Shown here: in pieces, positions 8,281-18,563 of the stretch | How positions within the stretch are numbered: the stretch's first letter is position 1 | Layout: every line of letters starts with the position of its first letter | Source: Candidatus Jettenia sp. | GTDB taxonomy: Bacteria; Planctomycetota; Brocadiia; Brocadiales; Brocadiaceae | Assembly: GCA_021650895.1 (NCBI GenBank) | Contig: CP091278.1 | Location: 1,021,659 to 1,085,658, forward strand | DNA length: 64,000 nt | Reading direction: 5' to 3' | Notes under the pieces: model-generated | What the model saw: only the letters and a program-made list of their open reading frames with translations | Database searches by the model: none | Told to the model about the DNA's origin: nothing | Program-made: the position numbers and the translations under genes

Positions 8281-9093
8281 TTAAAAATTAGTTTTAACAT
8301 AACGAACTGCATTTTTAAAAATGAAAAAACCGTCTCCTTGCTCTTTGAGTCCGTTACGTGTCCAATGTGGGTGCTGTGTCGGCTCTACATACCTTTCGGG
8401 ATGCGGCATCATACCGAGAATTTGACCTGTCGAATCACAAATTCCCGCGATATTTTGAATGGAACCGTTGGGATTCCATGGATAACCAGCTTCTTCTCCG
8501 CGTTCGTTTACATATTTAAAGATAATCTGATGATTCGCTGTGATCTTATTTAAAACGTTCTCATCCCGTACAATAAATTTCCCTTCTCCATGCGCTACTG
8601 GCAGATATATTGTCGGGATGTACTCATCATGGATAAAGATAGATTTGTGAGAGCAGGTTTTTAAATAAACCCAACGATCCTCGAATTTGTTCGAGTCATT
8701 AAAGGCCAATGTAGCCTCTTGCTGATGTTCACCCTGTGTACTATTGTTACGGGACAGGTCAAAAGCTGGCAGTAAATTCGCCTTTGTTAATACTTGAAAT
8801 CCATTACATATCCCAAGGATTAATTTTTTCTCATGAATAAAGGTTGTAATCTCCTCTCCCAGATTATATTTGATTTGATTTGCTAATATTTTACCAGCAG
8901 AAACATCATCTCCGTAAGTAAATCCACCAGGAAGAGCTAATATCTGATAATTCTTCAGTAGTTTCCGGTTTGTCAGGAGTATATTGATATGAATTACATC
9001 CACCTTTGCCCCTGCTTTTTCAAAGGCATAGTGGGTTTCATAATCACAATTTGTTCCGGCTGTTCTGAGAATTAATACCTTTGGTATTGTCAT
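8281..9093 (-). CDS. purQ: Phosphoribosylformylglycinamidine synthase, glutaminase subunit
   Basis: A 270-residue class I glutamine amidotransferase. The nucleophile Cys96 lies in GICNGFQ, and His231/Glu233 lie in MPHPERY; N-terminal LRTAGTNCD and PGGFTYGDD are PurQ hallmarks. It supplies ammonia for conversion of FGAR to FGAM, the fourth step of purine synthesis, in complex with PurL, whose gene is 150 bases upstream on the same strand. It is a little longer than B. subtilis PurQ (227 residues), as in many PurQ proteins of planctomycetes and archaeal type. Confidence 0.93.
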   Translation of the reverse strand: MTIPKVLILRTAGTNCDYETHYAFEKAGAKVDVIHINILLTNRKLLKNYQILALPGGFTYGDDVSAGKILANQIKYNLGEEITTFIHEKKLILGICNGFQVLTKANLLPAFDLSRNNSTQGEHQQEATLAFNDSNKFEDRWVYLKTCSHKSIFIHDEYIPTIYLPVAHGEGKFIVRDENVLNKITANHQIIFKYVNERGEEAGYPWNPNGSIQNIAGICDSTGQILGMMPHPERYVEPTQHPHWTRNGLKEQGDGFFIFKNAVRYVKTNF

Positions 9094-9243
9094 AGTATCT
9101 ATAGTAACCGATTATATACTTAATTTAAATCTCAAAGTCAGAAAGGACACAAAGAAATATAGCTATAATTCTTCACATACTTTTCCTCCAAATCATCGTA
9201 CCTTCTGTGCCTTCATAACCCTTCATTATTAAAATAGAGCGCT

Positions 9244-12120
9244 CTACCATCTCAATGGCGATTGCCATGCTTCTTTTAAATCGTAAATATTTTCATGAAC
9301 AATTAGCCTGTTGTTGAGTCCGTTAATTTTGAGCAACGGCTCTCCGATAACTTTTCCTATCATTCCGTAAGGAATATCTTTTATAAGGGCTTCGAATTGC
9401 TTGTGATGTTCAGGCCGTACCTCAACAACAAAACGGGTATTTGACTCAGAAAAAAGAAGAGTATCGTTTCTGTGGATTTGACCTTCTGTCGCTATGGCAG
9501 AGAGATTAAGCAACATACCATATCCCCCTGCAAATGCCATCTCTGCCGCGGTAACGGCAAGGCCTCCCTCAGAGCAATCATGACAAGATTTGATAATTCT
9601 CTGATTCGTTGCCTCGGATAGAGCATTCATGATTCTCGTGCCCAGGATTACGTCCACCTTTGGGACATTATTTCCCGTATATCCGTGGATATGGTAATAA
9701 TGCGAGCCGCCTAATTCGGCACGAGTAAGCCCAATAAGATAGATCAGATTACCAGGCTCTTTGATATCCATTGACACAGCATTCCGCACATCTTCCATTA
9801 CTGAAATAGCAGAAATAAGGAGCGTTGGAGGAATTACAATCGTCTCTTTATCAGTAACAAATTCGTTATTCAGGCTATCTTTTCCAGAAATAAAGGGAGT
9901 CCCATATGCAAGAGCAATATCATAGCAAGCCTGCGCAGCCATTACGAGACTGCCAAGACGGTCCGGCTTATTGGTATTACCCCAGCAGAAGTTATCTAAG
10001 AGTGCAACCTGTTTTAAACTTCCGCCAACGGCTATTATCTGCCGTAGCGCCTCATCAATTGCCGAGGCAGCCATGTGATACGGATCTATATCACCATATC
10101 GCGGGTTCATTCCATTCGATACAATAATACCTTTCCTGCTCCCCAGCACAGGGATAATAATACATGCATCGCCCGGCCCATCATTCTGGATACCCTGAAG
10201 AGGCTTTAATACACTTCCTCCCTGCACTTCATGATCATATTGGCGTATAATCCATTCTTTACTGCAAACATTCCAGGCAGAGAGTATCTTCTTTACATCA
10301 AATCCGTAATCTTCCTTTTCGGACAAAACAGGCTCTTCAAAGACACGTCTATGCCATACAGCTTTGCGCTCTAATCTCGGTATACCTTTGTGGAGGAAAT
10401 TCATCTCTATTTCTCCAACTCCCTGAGAATTGTACATCAGGCGCAATATCCTATCACGGGTAAATCTTCCGATAACCGTTGCTTCTACATTTTCTGTCTT
10501 AAATAAGTGAAGAATCTCAGACTCTTTTTCTGGCGGAACAGCAAGCACCATCCGCTCTTGTGACTCAGAGATCCAGATCTCTGAGTAAGAGAGGCCCTCA
10601 TATTTAAGAGGCACCTTTTCCAGATAAACAATTGCTCCTAAATTTTCACCCATTTCACCGATAGCAGAGGATAAACCTCCGGCTCCGCAATCGGTAATGC
10701 AGGTGTACAACCCCTTATCACGCGCCTGTAAGAGGGCATCCAATAACGCCTTTTCTGTTATTGCATTTCCAATTTGTACAGCACCTCCGGAGATCTGTTC
10801 TGACCGATCATGTAATTCTACGGAGGAAAATGTTGCGCCATGGATTCCATCACGGCCGGTTCTCCCCCCTACAACAACAATGAGATCATCCGGGTGAGCC
10901 TCTTTTTGACATTTATTCTTTGGTATAATACCTACAGTTCCACAAAAGACGAGCGGGTTGCCAATATATCGTTCATCAAAAAAGACAGCGCCATTTGAGG
11001 TAGGAATACCCATACGATTACCATAATCCCTCACACCAGCAACAACGCCTTTCATGATCCTTTTTGGATGCAAAACACCCTTCGGAATTTTATCCAGGGG
11101 GGTATCGGGCAGACCAAAACAGAATATATCAGTATTAAGAATCGGCTTGCCTCCTAATCCTGTACCCATAATATCCCTGATTACACCCCCGACACCCGTA
11201 TTAGCTCCTCCGTATGGTTCAATTGCGGAGGGATGGTTGTGGGTCTCTACCTTAAAACAAATATTATAGCAATCATCAAATTGTATAATACCGGCATTAT
11301 CTTTAAATACAGAAACACACCATGGTTTATTAAGCTCTTCCGTAACTCTCATAATCGTGTTGCGTAACAGGTTATCAATGCGGTTCCCGTTGAAATCAAT
11401 AATGCCTTTTAAGGTCTTATGGATACAATGCTCAGACCATGTCTGTGCAATTGTTTCAAGTTCAACATCTGTAGGTTCTCGTTTCAGTGACCGGTAATAC
11501 TCCTGAATCGCTTGCATTTCCTGAAGATTGAGAGAGAGCTGACCAAGCCTGCTTATCTCTTCCAGCCGGGCATTACCAGCGTCTAGCAAGGGTACAAAAT
11601 TCTTCTTAAAGGTATAATGGATATTGCTGTGGTTGTAATCTGGCATCTCCGGATAAACAAAAACATCTTCTATCTTGGTATTTGCAAGAACCCGGGTCGC
11701 AATAGTATGAACGGTCTCCCGTGATAGGTTTCCGTTTATGATATATTTTTGTGCTGTTTTAATACCGTCTACATGTATTCCTATATCACGGAGTGCTTTC
11801 AAAATCGATAGTTCTGCAGGGTCCATAACACCTGGTTTACGGCTAATTTCAATAATGTGGAAAGGCGAACGATCACTCACCCCTCTATGAGTTCCTGTAT
11901 CCCCGTTATATTGATAATGCTGAGTAACCGTATCCGCGAGAAGCTTCTTGGCAATCGTACCCAAATCATGTTTGCTTACGTTTCCAAAAATGATATAAAC
12001 CTGGTGAACCCTTACGCTTGCCACGCCGGGAAAGCCAAACGTTTCAATTTCTGATCGTATGGTATTTCCTAAAGGATCAGGAAATTCGCTCTTAAAAAAT
12101 ACCTCTATTCTTGAGTACAT
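9244..12120 (-). CDS. purL: Phosphoribosylformylglycinamidine synthase, PurL with two N-terminal PurS-like modules
   Basis: 958 residues. Residues 1-75 and 86-160 each read as a PurS-type ferredoxin-like module (for example KSEFPDPLGNTI...GVASVRV, then RKPGVMDPAELSI...). PurL proper begins at about 175, with the characteristic TWSEHC at 227-232, FKVETHNHPSAIEPYGGA, the glycine-rich GGVIRDIMG and the C-terminal DCSEGGLAVTAAEMA. It catalyses the ATP-dependent FGAR to FGAM step using ammonia from PurQ. Small PurL enzymes normally need a separate PurS to dock PurQ; here PurS-like domains appear built in, doubled. tyrA ends 12 bases upstream, indicating co-transcription. Confidence 0.93.
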   Translation of the reverse strand: MYSRIEVFFKSEFPDPLGNTIRSEIETFGFPGVASVRVHQVYIIFGNVSKHDLGTIAKKLLADTVTQHYQYNGDTGTHRGVSDRSPFHIIEISRKPGVMDPAELSILKALRDIGIHVDGIKTAQKYIINGNLSRETVHTIATRVLANTKIEDVFVYPEMPDYNHSNIHYTFKKNFVPLLDAGNARLEEISRLGQLSLNLQEMQAIQEYYRSLKREPTDVELETIAQTWSEHCIHKTLKGIIDFNGNRIDNLLRNTIMRVTEELNKPWCVSVFKDNAGIIQFDDCYNICFKVETHNHPSAIEPYGGANTGVGGVIRDIMGTGLGGKPILNTDIFCFGLPDTPLDKIPKGVLHPKRIMKGVVAGVRDYGNRMGIPTSNGAVFFDERYIGNPLVFCGTVGIIPKNKCQKEAHPDDLIVVVGGRTGRDGIHGATFSSVELHDRSEQISGGAVQIGNAITEKALLDALLQARDKGLYTCITDCGAGGLSSAIGEMGENLGAIVYLEKVPLKYEGLSYSEIWISESQERMVLAVPPEKESEILHLFKTENVEATVIGRFTRDRILRLMYNSQGVGEIEMNFLHKGIPRLERKAVWHRRVFEEPVLSEKEDYGFDVKKILSAWNVCSKEWIIRQYDHEVQGGSVLKPLQGIQNDGPGDACIIIPVLGSRKGIIVSNGMNPRYGDIDPYHMAASAIDEALRQIIAVGGSLKQVALLDNFCWGNTNKPDRLGSLVMAAQACYDIALAYGTPFISGKDSLNNEFVTDKETIVIPPTLLISAISVMEDVRNAVSMDIKEPGNLIYLIGLTRAELGGSHYYHIHGYTGNNVPKVDVILGTRIMNALSEATNQRIIKSCHDCSEGGLAVTAAEMAFAGGYGMLLNLSAIATEGQIHRNDTLLFSESNTRFVVEVRPEHHKQFEALIKDIPYGMIGKVIGEPLLKINGLNNRLIVHENIYDLKEAWQSPLRW

Positions 12121-12132
12121 ACCTTAATAAGC

Positions 12133-13011
12133 CTATTCTTTAATTTCGTTTTTTTGGTTTATCGAATTATTATGAAATACACTATCACGTGATACCTTTG
12201 CCATTCTTAGTCTGTTCAGTAACGTAGTATTGTCTTTATGTAAAAGATCATTTTTAAATCCGATAAGTTCAACTATAAGCTGATCGATTGATTGTATGAT
12301 ATTCTCGCGATTTTGATCAAAAATATCTACCCACAACTCCGGATCACCAGATGCGACTCTTGTAGTATCCCTTAATCCGCTGGCACCATAACCAAGATAT
12401 TCCTTTTTGATTGCATTTATAAGGCATGACGCAACCAGATGAGGGAGGTGACTTACATCCGCCAATATTTTATCGTGTTGTTCCGGGGTTAAATATATTA
12501 CTTTAGCACCTAAGAGTTTCCATAAACAGGAGATTGTGTCTAATGCGCTTGTATGGTTGAGTTGCGATGGTGTTACAACGCATGTACAACCTTCAAAAAG
12601 ATCAGGTGAGGCAAACTCAACACCCTTTTTCTCTGACCCGGCAATAGGATGCGCACCGATAAAGGCAACATCGCTTCTCATGTTTTGAGTTATTTGTTCA
12701 ACGATGCAATTCTTTGTACTGCCTACATCAGTGAGAATAGCATTACTCTTCATTAATTGTATAACTTCTTTTGCAGTTTTAATAATTTGATTTACTGATG
12801 TAGCTAGTATTACAATATCAGCATCTTTCACAGCCTTATCAATACATGAAACTCCAATATCAATAGCATTCATTTTAAGGGCTTTTTCTAAAGAAGAAGC
12901 CCTCTGGCTTACCCCAATAATGGTTCTTGCCAAATTTCTTTTTTTTAACGCTAAACCAATGGAACCACCAATAAGCCCTGGGCCGATTATACAGATGGTC
13001 TCGAAGTACAT
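12133..13011 (-). CDS. tyrA: Prephenate (or arogenate) dehydrogenase
   Basis: 292 residues, the usual length of a monofunctional TyrA. The NAD(P)-binding loop GPGLIGGS is at residues 9-16, DVGSTK at about 115, and the catalytic histidine block GAHPIAGSEKKGVEFA near 140-155 is intact. It oxidatively decarboxylates prephenate to 4-hydroxyphenylpyruvate, or arogenate to tyrosine; the sequence alone does not settle the substrate. There is no ACT or chorismate mutase domain. It heads the leftward tyrA-purL-purQ cluster; the promoter should lie between 13012 and 13227, shared divergently with accA. Confidence 0.9.
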   Translation of the reverse strand: MYFETICIIGPGLIGGSIGLALKKRNLARTIIGVSQRASSLEKALKMNAIDIGVSCIDKAVKDADIVILATSVNQIIKTAKEVIQLMKSNAILTDVGSTKNCIVEQITQNMRSDVAFIGAHPIAGSEKKGVEFASPDLFEGCTCVVTPSQLNHTSALDTISCLWKLLGAKVIYLTPEQHDKILADVSHLPHLVASCLINAIKKEYLGYGASGLRDTTRVASGDPELWVDIFDQNRENIIQSIDQLIVELIGFKNDLLHKDNTTLLNRLRMAKVSRDSVFHNNSINQKNEIKE

Positions 13012-13305
13012 AGATTATTTCTGAATTATGTTTACCCTACATTATAGAATATAAAATTTCATGTATAAAGAAACCAAATGTTACATTTCAGGCTTCTTTT
13101 TGTCAATGTTTTTAAGTCATTTGAATTAACAATTTTTAGAGAATAAACCCTTCACAATTATACGTCTTAATTTCCTTGCAATAAGACAAAAATTAATTAA
13201 AATAAATCCGCTATATTAAGTTCCATAATGAATACTAATCACTATATTATAAGATATTCTCTTAATATTAAGAAGCAATATAACAATATAAAGAGAGGAG
13301 ATATT

Positions 13306-14268
13306 TTGTCTGAAAAATCTGTAACAGAATTAGAGAATTTGATACTGGAGATTGAGCATCGTATAGAAGGTTTAGAAACCGCTTCCTCACAAGATAACGT
13401 TAGTAGGATAACAGAGATAGAATATTTGAAGGAGAGAAAAGAGAGGCTTCAAATAAAGCTATATTCCCAATTAACTCCATACGATGTAGTCAAGATAGCG
13501 AGGCATCCCCTGCGTCCGCTTTCAGCGGATTACATAAATCTTATCGCTGAGGACTTTGTTGAACTTCATGGAGACAGGTGTTTCGGAGATGATAAAGCAA
13601 TTATTTGTGGTTTAGGAAAAATCGGACAGGAGAAACTTTTAATAATCGGACAGCAAAAGGGAAAGAGCACAAAGGAACGCATCGCTTGTAATTTCGGTAT
13701 GCCAAACCCCGAAGGATACAGAAAGGCACTGCAAAAAATGATGCTTGCAGAAAAGTTCCATTTACCCATTGTTACACTCATCGATACACCAGGCGCCAAT
13801 CCAGACATCGGGGCGGAAGAACGAGGCCAGGCACACGCCATTGCAGAAAACATCTATGAGATGAGCAGACTGAAGACTCCAATTATCAATATCGTCATAG
13901 GAGAGGGTGGAAGCGGTGGTGCCTTAGGTATTGGCATCGGTGACAAATTTTCCATCCTTGAATACGCCTATTATTCTGTAATTTCGCCTGAGGGTTGTGC
14001 TGCAATATTGTGGAAAAATAGCGAAAATGCATCCGAAGCAGCAAAATCTTTACAGCTTACAGCAAAAGATTTATTAAAATTAGGTATTGTGGATGAAATT
14101 ATTCCGGAACCCCTTGGAGCAGCACATAAGGACCCTAAAACAATGGCACATATACTAAAATCACATATAATTAAATATTTAGAAGAGTTAAAGGGTATTC
14201 CAATTATCAAACTTGTAGAAAACCGATACAATCGGTACAGAATGATAGGTAAATATTTGGAAGGCTAA
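13306..14268 (+). CDS. accA: Acetyl-CoA carboxylase carboxyltransferase subunit alpha
   Basis: The frame is open from 13228, but GAGGAG at 13295-13300 places the start at TTG 13306, giving 320 residues, the length of E. coli AccA. It contains the coiled-coil N-terminus, PLRPLSADYI, ELHGDRCFGDD, the CoA/biotin loop ERIACNFGMPNPEGYRKAL, DTPGANPDIGAEERGQ and GEGGSGGALGIG. It transfers the carboxyl group from biotin to acetyl-CoA with AccD to form malonyl-CoA, the first step of fatty acid (including ladderane) synthesis. accD, accB and accC are not in the window. It is divergent from tyrA and convergent with korB. Confidence 0.95.
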   Translation: MSEKSVTELENLILEIEHRIEGLETASSQDNVSRITEIEYLKERKERLQIKLYSQLTPYDVVKIARHPLRPLSADYINLIAEDFVELHGDRCFGDDKAIICGLGKIGQEKLLIIGQQKGKSTKERIACNFGMPNPEGYRKALQKMMLAEKFHLPIVTLIDTPGANPDIGAEERGQAHAIAENIYEMSRLKTPIINIVIGEGGSGGALGIGIGDKFSILEYAYYSVISPEGCAAILWKNSENASEAAKSLQLTAKDLLKLGIVDEIIPEPLGAAHKDPKTMAHILKSHIIKYLEELKGIPIIKLVENRYNRYRMIGKYLEG

Positions 14269-14315
14269 ACTTATTAGCCTTTACCGGAATCATAATCTCT
14301 CAGGTGAACTCAATA

Positions 14316-15062
14316 TCAAGAATTGCTTTTTATAATTCCGATCTCATCCTGAGCTAGTTCTTCTGTGTAGTCATTGATTTTATAAAGTTCCTTGTAATGC
14401 ATAAGCATTTCGTTGGAATTCTTATAACCCAGACGACGACCGTAATTAACAATGCACATAGTCCTTACTTCCACAAAGGAAAAGCCATTAAATTTTAACG
14501 CCTCTATAATGCATTTTTTCATATGATTTAGATGGTACGCTGAAGTCCGGGCAAAGTAGCAGTTATGATGTTTAAATAAAAACTGCACATCGGTTGGATA
14601 GTCTGGATTACCATTAGGCGTGGTCAGGGTCTTCGTATTGTGAGGTGTGATAGGAGAAGCCTGGCCACCTGTCATAGCATAAATTTCATTGGCATAACAT
14701 ACCACAGTAATATTTGTTTTTCTCCGTATTGCATGGAGTAAATGATTAGCTCCAATACCAAGCAAATCACCATCTCCACTCACCACAACAACATGAAGGG
14801 CATCATTTGCATATTTGATACCTTCAGCTACCGGTATCGCTCTGCCATGAGCTGTATGGACTGAATCAAGATTAAAGAAACCAGCACTTCTGCCTGCACA
14901 TCCAATTCCGGAAATAACTACCGTGCCATCCTTCGGCAGGTCAAGTTCATCAAAAGCCTGACATATCGTTTTCAGGACAATGCCATTCCCGCATCCTGGA
15001 CACCAAGGTGTGGGTAACAAGTCGAGTTTCAAATAACGTTTAAAACCATTCTCTTTATCCAT
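14316..15062 (-). CDS. korB: 2-oxoacid:ferredoxin oxidoreductase subunit beta (probably 2-oxoglutarate)
   Basis: A 248-residue thiamine-diphosphate subunit with the iron-sulfur ligand motif WCPGCGNG (Cys21, Cys24), SGIGCAGR (Cys55) and the TPP/Mg motif GDGDLLGIGANH (97-108). With KorA and KorD it interconverts a 2-oxoacid plus CoA with the acyl-CoA, CO2 and reduced ferredoxin. Position next to succinyl-CoA synthetase argues for 2-oxoglutarate rather than pyruvate. The small, separate beta subunit fits the Kor class. It is the last gene of the leftward carbon operon and converges with accA. Confidence 0.88.
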   Translation of the reverse strand: MDKENGFKRYLKLDLLPTPWCPGCGNGIVLKTICQAFDELDLPKDGTVVISGIGCAGRSAGFFNLDSVHTAHGRAIPVAEGIKYANDALHVVVVSGDGDLLGIGANHLLHAIRRKTNITVVCYANEIYAMTGGQASPITPHNTKTLTTPNGNPDYPTDVQFLFKHHNCYFARTSAYHLNHMKKCIIEALKFNGFSFVEVRTMCIVNYGRRLGYKNSNEMLMHYKELYKINDYTEELAQDEIGIIKSNS

Positions 15063-15128
15063 TCCTCTTTCTCTCTACGGATTTATCTTTTCTTCCGCTT
15101 CTTATGAACAATATACCCTGCTGATTTT

Positions 15129-16163
15129 TTATTTCTCATTTCTCTCTATCGTTTTTTGCCTTATTTTTTGTTTTATTTCATGTAAATCAATACGGCCGCC
15201 CAAAATTGGTATAAATTCTATCTCACGGTGCAATATACATTCAATCTCACGAACATATTGTCCTGTATTCATTTCCATAACAAGGATACGCTTATATCTG
15301 GATGCAATTATTTTGATTTCTTCGACCATAGGGAACATTCGTATCGGTCTATACAGCGCAAAATCATTCTTAAAATAATAAGCTACCCTGGAGAGTGCCC
15401 CGTATGATATGAGGAGTGTATCAGTATCTTTACCGCATTCCAGATACTCGTAGCAATTGTATCGCTGAGCCACCAGTTGCTGCTTTTCATATAAATGAGT
15501 AATAAGCCGCCTGTAGTTATCAACATCGGATGTCCTTGGCACAGACCCTTCGTGGGATAGTCCTGTAAAATGCCGGTTGCCTTTACCTAATGGCGGACGA
15601 CTGCGATTCTTAATCTCAAAATCTCTGTGAGGTATAATAGTCTCATAGAGGTGGCTAATATATCCATCACTGAGGAGGATAACGGGACTCATGGATTCCT
15701 CTGCTGCATTAAAGGCCATGATAGTATATGCATAGAGTTCCGAGACGGAATTGGGATAGAATACGATAGGGAAGTAATCCCCATGACTGCCATGAGCGCA
15801 TTGCATAACGTCTCCTTGTGCGGGCAAAGTAGGCATGCCCGTACTCGGACCTACCCTTTGAACATTTACAATAACAAGTGGTATCTCCATCATATGGGCC
15901 AGCCCTATACTCTCCTGCATAAGAGAAAACCCTGGTCCTGAGGTAGCTGTCATTGCTTTAAGCCCTGCCAAAGACGCACCAATACTGGCATTGACCGAGG
16001 CAATCTCATCCTCCATCTGCAGTACCTTGATGTGTTTCTTATTAACCAACTCATGGATAATTTCAGATGCAGGTGTTATAGGGTAGCCTGCATAGAATTT
16101 CAATCCAGCAACTTCAGCCGCCATTACGATGGCTTGATTTCCCTGTACCAACTGTTTTTTCAT
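15129..16163 (-). CDS. korA: 2-oxoacid:ferredoxin oxidoreductase subunit alpha (probably 2-oxoglutarate)
   Basis: 344 residues starting MKKQLVQGNQAIVMAA and then YAGYPITPASEI, the conserved Kor/Por alpha motif. MEDEIASVNASIGASLAG and TATSGPGFSLMQE follow. The ATG is preceded by GAGGAAG. The gene overlaps the end of korD by 50 bases, so the two are translationally coupled. There is no fused gamma domain in this subunit, unlike long KorA proteins, and no separate gamma gene is adjacent; the gamma function may be encoded elsewhere or absent. Confidence 0.88.
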   Translation of the reverse strand: MKKQLVQGNQAIVMAAEVAGLKFYAGYPITPASEIIHELVNKKHIKVLQMEDEIASVNASIGASLAGLKAMTATSGPGFSLMQESIGLAHMMEIPLVIVNVQRVGPSTGMPTLPAQGDVMQCAHGSHGDYFPIVFYPNSVSELYAYTIMAFNAAEESMSPVILLSDGYISHLYETIIPHRDFEIKNRSRPPLGKGNRHFTGLSHEGSVPRTSDVDNYRRLITHLYEKQQLVAQRYNCYEYLECGKDTDTLLISYGALSRVAYYFKNDFALYRPIRMFPMVEEIKIIASRYKRILVMEMNTGQYVREIECILHREIEFIPILGGRIDLHEIKQKIRQKTIERNEK

Positions 16164-16368
16164 CTACTTCCTCAATTTCAATAGCTATGTCCGGACAATA
16201 TCGCTGACACATCTTGCAAGCAATGCACCTATTTAATTCCATAAGCTTTTGTTGCTGAATTTCCAGATTTTTCACAGGACAAAAATTAACACAAATACCG
16301 CAACGTTTACAGTATTCATGATTGATATGGACAATCCCTTTTCGTTTTTGAATTTTCTCCCCAGTCAC
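16114..16368 (-). CDS. korD: Ferredoxin subunit of 2-oxoacid:ferredoxin oxidoreductase
   Basis: 84 residues with two classical [4Fe-4S] motifs: CKRCGICVNFCP and CIACKMCQRYCP. It carries electrons between the TPP/Fe-S core and soluble ferredoxin. The GTG start at 16368 is supported by AGGAAGG immediately upstream. Its 3' end overlaps korA by 50 bases. It is the first gene of the kor set, about 120 bases downstream of sucD, and likely on the same transcript. Confidence 0.88.
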   Translation of the reverse strand: MTGEKIQKRKGIVHINHEYCKRCGICVNFCPVKNLEIQQQKLMELNRCIACKMCQRYCPDIAIEIEEVDEKTVGTGKSSHRNGG

Positions 16369-16491
16369 TTCACCTTCCTACTTTCCCCTTTAATAACTTA
16401 TTCTCAGTTACCACAAAAACATACAAAGCATTGTTCTCTATCATGATATCATATCACAAATCTCATAACTCATAATCTATACCATTCATAA

Positions 16492-17358
16492 TCAGATTAT
16501 CTTCGCCACTGTTTCACCGATGTGCGCAGGACTATCAACAATAGTAACACCAGCATTCCTCAATGCTTCAATTTTTGAAATAGCAGTGCCTTTATTCCCT
16601 GAAATGATAGCTCCGGCATGTCCCATACGCTTACCATGGGGAGCCGTACTTCCTGCAATAAAACTAATAACCGGTTTTGTGATCTCCTGCCTTATAATCT
16701 CGGCAGCCTCCTCCTCTGCGCTTCCTCCGATTTCTCCAATTAATACAATAACTTCTGTTTCTTTATCCTCCTGAAATAACCTGAGTATGTCTACAAAGTC
16801 AGTTCCTACAATCGGATCGCCTCCAATTCCGATACAGGTAGACTGTCCCAGTCCCTGTTGAGTAAGCTGCCAGACAGCCTCATAAGTAAGAGTTCCACTC
16901 CGCGAGACAATTCCTACATGACCAGATTTATGGATATATCCCGGCATAATACCAATCTTGCATGCATCAGGTGTAATAATACCAGGACAGTTTGGACCAA
17001 TCAGACGTGTTTTCCTCTGGAAAAGATATTTTTTTACTTTGATCATATCTAGGGTAGGAATACCTTCTGTAATACAAATAATCAACTCAATCCCTGCCTC
17101 AGAGGCCTCCATAATTGCATCTGCTGCAAAGGGTGCAGGCACATAGATTACAGAAGCATTTGCCCTGAAATCTATTGCAGCTTCACGTACACTATCAAAA
17201 ACAGGAATGCCCAATTGTGTCGTGCCACCCTTACCCGGTGTAACACCTGCAACGAGTTTAGTACCGTATTCCAACATTCGTTCAGCATGAAAACTTCCTG
17301 CATGCCCGGTTATACCCTGACATATTACCCTTGTATTTTTATCTATTAATATACCCAT
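16492..17358 (-). CDS. sucD: Succinyl-CoA synthetase subunit alpha
   Basis: 288 residues, the family length. CoA-binding [14 protein letters not shown] is at the N-terminus, [10 protein letters not shown] at 121-130, and the phosphorylated histidine is His247 in GHAGAIISG. With SucC it interconverts succinyl-CoA, ADP or GDP and phosphate with succinate, ATP or GTP and CoA. It follows sucC by 32 bases. Placement between a citrate-forming enzyme and 2-oxoglutarate:ferredoxin oxidoreductase ties it to the TCA cycle. Confidence 0.95.
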   Translation of the reverse strand: MGILIDKNTRVICQGITGHAGSFHAERMLEYGTKLVAGVTPGKGGTTQLGIPVFDSVREAAIDFRANASVIYVPAPFAADAIMEASEAGIELIICITEGIPTLDMIKVKKYLFQRKTRLIGPNCPGIITPDACKIGIMPGYIHKSGHVGIVSRSGTLTYEAVWQLTQQGLGQSTCIGIGGDPIVGTDFVDILRLFQEDKETEVIVLIGEIGGSAEEEAAEIIRQEITKPVISFIAGSTAPHGKRMGHAGAIISGNKGTAISKIEALRNAGVTIVDSPAHIGETVAKII

Positions 17359-17390
17359 TGTCTTTCTCTGTGCGTTCTGTGGCTAAGATT

Positions 17391-18551
17391 CTATCTTGAT
17401 ATCTTCACTACCAAACTTGCAGCTTCTTCCATATCCTTTGCAGAGAGGATAGGTAAACCAGAATCATGAAGTATCTTTTTCGCCCTATCGACGTTCGTTC
17501 CTTCCAACCGCACAACCAGAGGTATATGGATCCCTACTTCTTTAACGGCTTGAATAATGCCGGATGCAATGATATCGCATTTCATAATTCCCCCAAAAAT
17601 ATTGATTAAAATTGCCTTCACTTTGGGGTCTGATAAAATAATTTTGAACGCCTGGGTAACCTGTTCCAGGGAAGCATCACCACCAACATCCAAAAAATTG
17701 GCAGGCTCTCCGCCGTGGAACTTAATAATATCCATCGTAGCCATAGCGAGACCTGCTCCATTTACAAGACATCCAATATTCCCATCAAGACTTATATAAC
17801 TAAGCTTGTATTTCTTAGCCAATGCTTCGGGGGGTGAAAGGTCTTGGTTTTGAATAAACTCTTGAAATTCAGGATGGCGATAAAGAGCATTATCATCAAC
17901 ATCTATCTTTGCATCTAATGCACATAGTTCTTCATCTTCCGTCACAACCAAAGGATTAATTTCTAATAATGAACAATCATTTTTCACAAAGATATGAAAC
18001 AGATTGGTAATAAGATTATTGAATTTTATGGAGAGCGCCCCTGATATATCCAGCCTGGATGCAATACGGCGCAATTGAAATGAAAGTATCCCTAAAAACA
18101 CATCAATAGGTTCTTTCACAATTTTATCAGGTGTCTTTTTGGCAATTTCTTCTATTTCTACCCCTCCTTCAGAACTAACAATCAAGATTGGTGTACGAAG
18201 TGAGCGATCGATAGTTATGGCAAGGTATAATTCCCTCTGAATTGAAAGTGCTTCTTCAACAAGGAGGTAGTTAACTTTAATACCTGTTTGGCCAGTCTGG
18301 TGTGTTGTAAGATAGGAGCCAAGCATACCTGCTGCACATGCCTGCGCTTCTTCAGGTGTATTAATGAACTGGATGCCCCCGCCCTTCCCCCTGCCGCCAG
18401 CGAGAACTTGCGCCTTTAAGACACAACGGTTACAACCAATTTCCCGGAATACTTTTGATGCATCATTACCGGAAGATATGGCTTTACCACGAGGAACGTA
18501 AATGCCATACATTTTAAGGATATTTTTTGATTGAAACTCATATAGCTTCAA
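17391..18551 (-). CDS. sucC: Succinyl-CoA synthetase subunit beta
   Basis: 386 residues, typical of the beta subunit with an ATP-grasp domain (1-240) and a C-terminal ligase domain. [32 protein letters not shown] and the C-terminal [25 protein letters not shown] segment (about 268-292) are diagnostic. The apparent start is TTG at 18551; no upstream ATG is in frame. It lies 12 bases after the Re-citrate-synthase-like gene, indicating one operon. Confidence 0.94.
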   Translation of the reverse strand: MKLYEFQSKNILKMYGIYVPRGKAISSGNDASKVFREIGCNRCVLKAQVLAGGRGKGGGIQFINTPEEAQACAAGMLGSYLTTHQTGQTGIKVNYLLVEEALSIQRELYLAITIDRSLRTPILIVSSEGGVEIEEIAKKTPDKIVKEPIDVFLGILSFQLRRIASRLDISGALSIKFNNLITNLFHIFVKNDCSLLEINPLVVTEDEELCALDAKIDVDDNALYRHPEFQEFIQNQDLSPPEALAKKYKLSYISLDGNIGCLVNGAGLAMATMDIIKFHGGEPANFLDVGGDASLEQVTQAFKIILSDPKVKAILINIFGGIMKCDIIASGIIQAVKEVGIHIPLVVRLEGTNVDRAKKILHDSGLPILSAKDMEEAASLVVKISR

Positions 18552-18563
18552 AGATGGTTATTT

